NCBI RefSeq assembly: GCF_002934235.1
Contig: NZ_PTIS01000002.1
Coordinates: forward strand, 62,001-126,000
DNA length: 64,000 bases
Direction of reading: 5' to 3'
Source of the DNA: Clostridium algidicarnis DSM 15099
Lineage (GTDB): Bacteria; Bacillota; Clostridia; Clostridiales; Clostridiaceae
The translations under genes were made by a program, and so were the position numbers. Shown in pieces: positions 62,436 through 64,000 of the stretch. The notes under the pieces were generated by a model. The model was not told the origin of the DNA. It did no database searches and saw nothing but the letters and a program-made list of their open reading frames with translations. Each line of letters opens with the position of its first letter. The stretch's first letter is position 1.

Positions 62436-62535
62436 ATAACACAGGGGAGCTAGATAACCACTGGCTGAGAGTAAGAATGACTATTCTTAGACCCAAAACC
62501 TGAACTGGATAATGCCAGCGTAGGAAGTGTACTAT
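62436..62535 (+). ncRNA. TPP riboswitch (THI element)
   Basis: Consensus blocks are present in order: GGGGAGC (62444-62450), CTGAGA, GACCC, ACCTGAACTGGATAATGCCA and GCGTAGGAAG. It binds thiamine diphosphate. It is followed by a terminator and then thiW, the expected thiamine-repressed arrangement. Confidence 0.96.
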
Positions 62536-62555
62536 AGTAATATTACAAGATATAT

Positions 62556-62586
62556 AGCACAGGCCGTACTGGTCTGTGCTTTATTA
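62556..62586 (+). terminator. Riboswitch expression-platform terminator
   Basis: AGCACAGGCC pairs with GGTCTGTGCT (one G-U) around a 5-nt loop and runs into TTATTAT, between the TPP aptamer and thiW. Confidence 0.8.
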
Positions 62587-62616
62587 TATTTTAATAAAGG
62601 GAAGAGGGGGATATAA

Positions 62617-63111
62617 ATGAAAATTAAAAATATGACAATTTCAGCTATGTTTGTAGCAATTGGAGTGCTAGGAAGCCAAATTATATACATTCCAATAGGC
62701 GCTTCAAAATGTTTTCCAGTTCAACATACCATAAATATAATTTCAGCTATTAGTTTAGGTCCTGTGTATTCTGTTGGAATAGCCTTCTCAATATCACTAC
62801 TTAGAAATGTTCTAGGCACAGGATCTTTGTTGGCATTTCCAGGTAGTATGATAGGGGCATTGATTGCTGGATTGTTATTTAGAATTACTTCAAAAAAAGA
62901 AATGGCTATTTTAGGTGAGGTATTTGGTACAGGCATACTAGGGGGGATTATGGCTTTTCCTATAGCAAAATTTATATTAGGTAAGGATGTGGCAGCATTA
63001 TTTTACGTAGTTCCATTTTTAATAAGCACCATAGGAGGTAGTGGTATAGCTTATGCAATGCTAAAGGTTTTAGATTTAGGTAAGATAAGCAAAAAGATTT
63101 CACAAAAGTGA
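62617..63111 (+). CDS. thiW: ThiW, thiamine-precursor ECF transporter S component
   Basis: 164 residues with five or six membrane helices; ATG after AAGAGGGGG. ThiW proteins begin with a short basic segment and the helix ISAMFVAIGVLGSQ, followed by PIGASKCFPVQHTIN, as here. It is the substrate-binding S component for the thiazole moiety, working with a shared ECF module that is not in the window. The TPP riboswitch upstream confirms the thiamine link. Confidence 0.92.
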   Translation: MKIKNMTISAMFVAIGVLGSQIIYIPIGASKCFPVQHTINIISAISLGPVYSVGIAFSISLLRNVLGTGSLLAFPGSMIGALIAGLLFRITSKKEMAILGEVFGTGILGGIMAFPIAKFILGKDVAALFYVVPFLISTIGGSGIAYAMLKVLDLGKISKKISQK

Positions 63112-63150
63112 AATACAGGGTTAATTTTAATAAATAAAAGCGGTGGTTAT

Positions 63151-63261
63151 GTGATAAATATACTTAAAAATAAGATAAAGCATCGAAAAATATTAAAAAA
63201 GGTTAAAATATGTACTAAGAAAGATAGATATATACTTTACCTTATAACTATTTTAGAGTAA
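63151..63261 (+). CDS. Possible short basic peptide
   Basis: A GTG-initiated frame of 36 residues behind GCGGTGG. The peptide is very lysine-rich (MINILKNKIKHRKILKKVK start) with a hydrophobic end (YILYLITILE). It may be chance in A/T-rich DNA; included as a small-ORF candidate only. Confidence 0.2.
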   Translation: MINILKNKIKHRKILKKVKICTKKDRYILYLITILE

Positions 63262-63311
63262 AATTACAATAACAATTAGTTTTCAAAAATAGATAGATAG
63301 AGGTGATATAA

Positions 63312-64000
63312 GTGAAGACCTTTGAGAGTTACAAATTAAAGGATATAGAATTTAAAAATAGGATAGTCTTACCACCTATGTGTATGTATAGTGCAGATGA
63401 AAACGGTATGGCTAAGATGTTTCATTTTGTACACTACACAGAAAGAGCTATCGGAGGAGCTGGACTTATAATTTTAGAAGCCACAGCAATTGCACCTAAT
63501 GGAAGAATATCAGATAATGACCTTGGCATATGGGATGATAGTCATATAGAGGGACTTAAAACCATCGCAATGTCAGTAAAAGATAATGGTTCAAAGGTGG
63601 CTATACAGCTAGCTCATGCAGGAAGAAAATGTGAAGCAAAAGCTGACTTTATAGTAGCACCTAGTGATATTTCCTTTAGTGAAAAATATAGACAACCAAA
63701 AGCCTTATCAAAAGAAGAAATAAAAGAAATAATTAAAGGATTTAAAGATGCTGCTTCTAGAGCAGATAAAGCTGAATTTGATATGATAGAAATTCACGGA
63801 GCACATGGATACTTAATAAATGAATTTTTATCACCATTAGCTAATAAAAGAGAAGATGAGTATGGAGGGAGTACTGAAAATAGAGTTAGATTTTTAAATG
63901 AAATATTAGATGAAATAAAAAAGGTATGGCCTTCAAGTAAACCTATAGGTCTTAGAGTTTCAGCATCTGATTATGCAGAGGGTGGAATAGATATAGATGA
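63312..64000 (+). CDS. Old yellow enzyme family NADH:flavin oxidoreductase, 5' part
   Basis: The gene runs off the right edge; 229 residues are visible from a GTG start after GAGGTGAT. The N-terminus FKNRIVLPPMCMYSA has the YqjM/NamA-type cysteine next to FMN. QLAHAGRK and MIEIHGAHGYLINEFLSP hold flavin- and substrate-binding residues, and NKREDEYGGS follows. These FMN enzymes reduce alkenes conjugated to electron-withdrawing groups, using NADPH in NamA. Longer 2-enoate reductases share this domain, so the missing C-terminus is needed to decide. Confidence 0.9.
   Translation, partial: MKTFESYKLKDIEFKNRIVLPPMCMYSADENGMAKMFHFVHYTERAIGGAGLIILEATAIAPNGRISDNDLGIWDDSHIEGLKTIAMSVKDNGSKVAIQLAHAGRKCEAKADFIVAPSDISFSEKYRQPKALSKEEIKEIIKGFKDAASRADKAEFDMIEIHGAHGYLINEFLSPLANKREDEYGGSTENRVRFLNEILDEIKKVWPSSKPIGLRVSASDYAEGGIDID

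Noticed and set aside
1-64000. CRISPR arrays, prophage genes, rRNA or tRNA genes
   Set aside because: No regularly spaced repeats, phage structural genes or RNA hallmarks were seen on either strand.

Overview
The window is A/T-rich DNA from a spore-forming anaerobic Firmicute, most likely a Clostridium that ferments amino acids. Grounds: a complete oxidative ornithine (Stickland-type) gene set, a GerA-type spore-germination operon, a YtaF-like sporulation membrane protein, a bifunctional AdhE, a ferredoxin-dependent 2-oxoacid oxidoreductase, strong AGGAGG ribosome sites with frequent TTG/GTG starts, and Rho-independent terminators after most transcription units.

Layout. 1-7 kb: 3' end of an S9 peptidase; NfeD + flotillin pair; a MATE efflux gene behind a guanidine-IV-like leader with its own terminator; an unassigned structured RNA candidate; dps and perR with a Fur/PerR-type operator; DegV. 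6.8-16.6 kb: the centrepiece, a sigma-54 activator followed by ortA-ortB-oraS-oraE-glmL-like-orr-ord. A near-perfect -24/-12 promoter, a 23-bp hairpin touching the -24 element and two helically phased repeats about 150 bp upstream suggest activator control. 16.7-25.2 kb: membrane metalloprotease-like protein, transketolase, TPR protein, gerA-gerC-(small D-like)-gerB operon and a NifX/NafY-like protein. 25.4-36.2 kb: PepF, polysaccharide deacetylase, PlsC-type acyltransferase, a GT-C-like/GT2/DUF2304 envelope glycosylation group, a DEVD variant of a DEAD-box helicase, ArsC/Spx-like protein, PAP2 phosphatase, nitroreductase, YtaF. 36.3-45.7 kb: korAB, a YfcE-type phosphodiesterase, a SWIM+SNF2 helicase, and adhE with two Rex-like operators. 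46-48.5 kb: a lipoprotein metalloprotease and the decayed remains of IS30- and IS66-type transposases. 48.6-53.3 kb: PucR regulator, DMT transporter, creatininase-family hydrolase and cytosine/creatinine-type deaminase. 53.4-64 kb: YyaL-like protein, YgjP-like metallopeptidase, NSS and APC transporters, MgtE, iron alcohol dehydrogenase, TPP riboswitch + ThiW, and the 5' part of an old yellow enzyme.

How the parts fit. Ornithine is racemised (Orr), rearranged by the B12/PLP mutase (OraSE, probably maintained by the GlmL-like ATPase), oxidised (Ord) and thiolysed (OrtAB) to alanine and acetyl-CoA. AdhE can dispose of acetyl-CoA and NADH as ethanol, and its Rex-like sites fit that redox role. 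KorAB would supply reduced ferredoxin. No CRISPR array, prophage, rRNA or tRNA gene was seen. Identifications come from reading motifs and context only; no database search was run.
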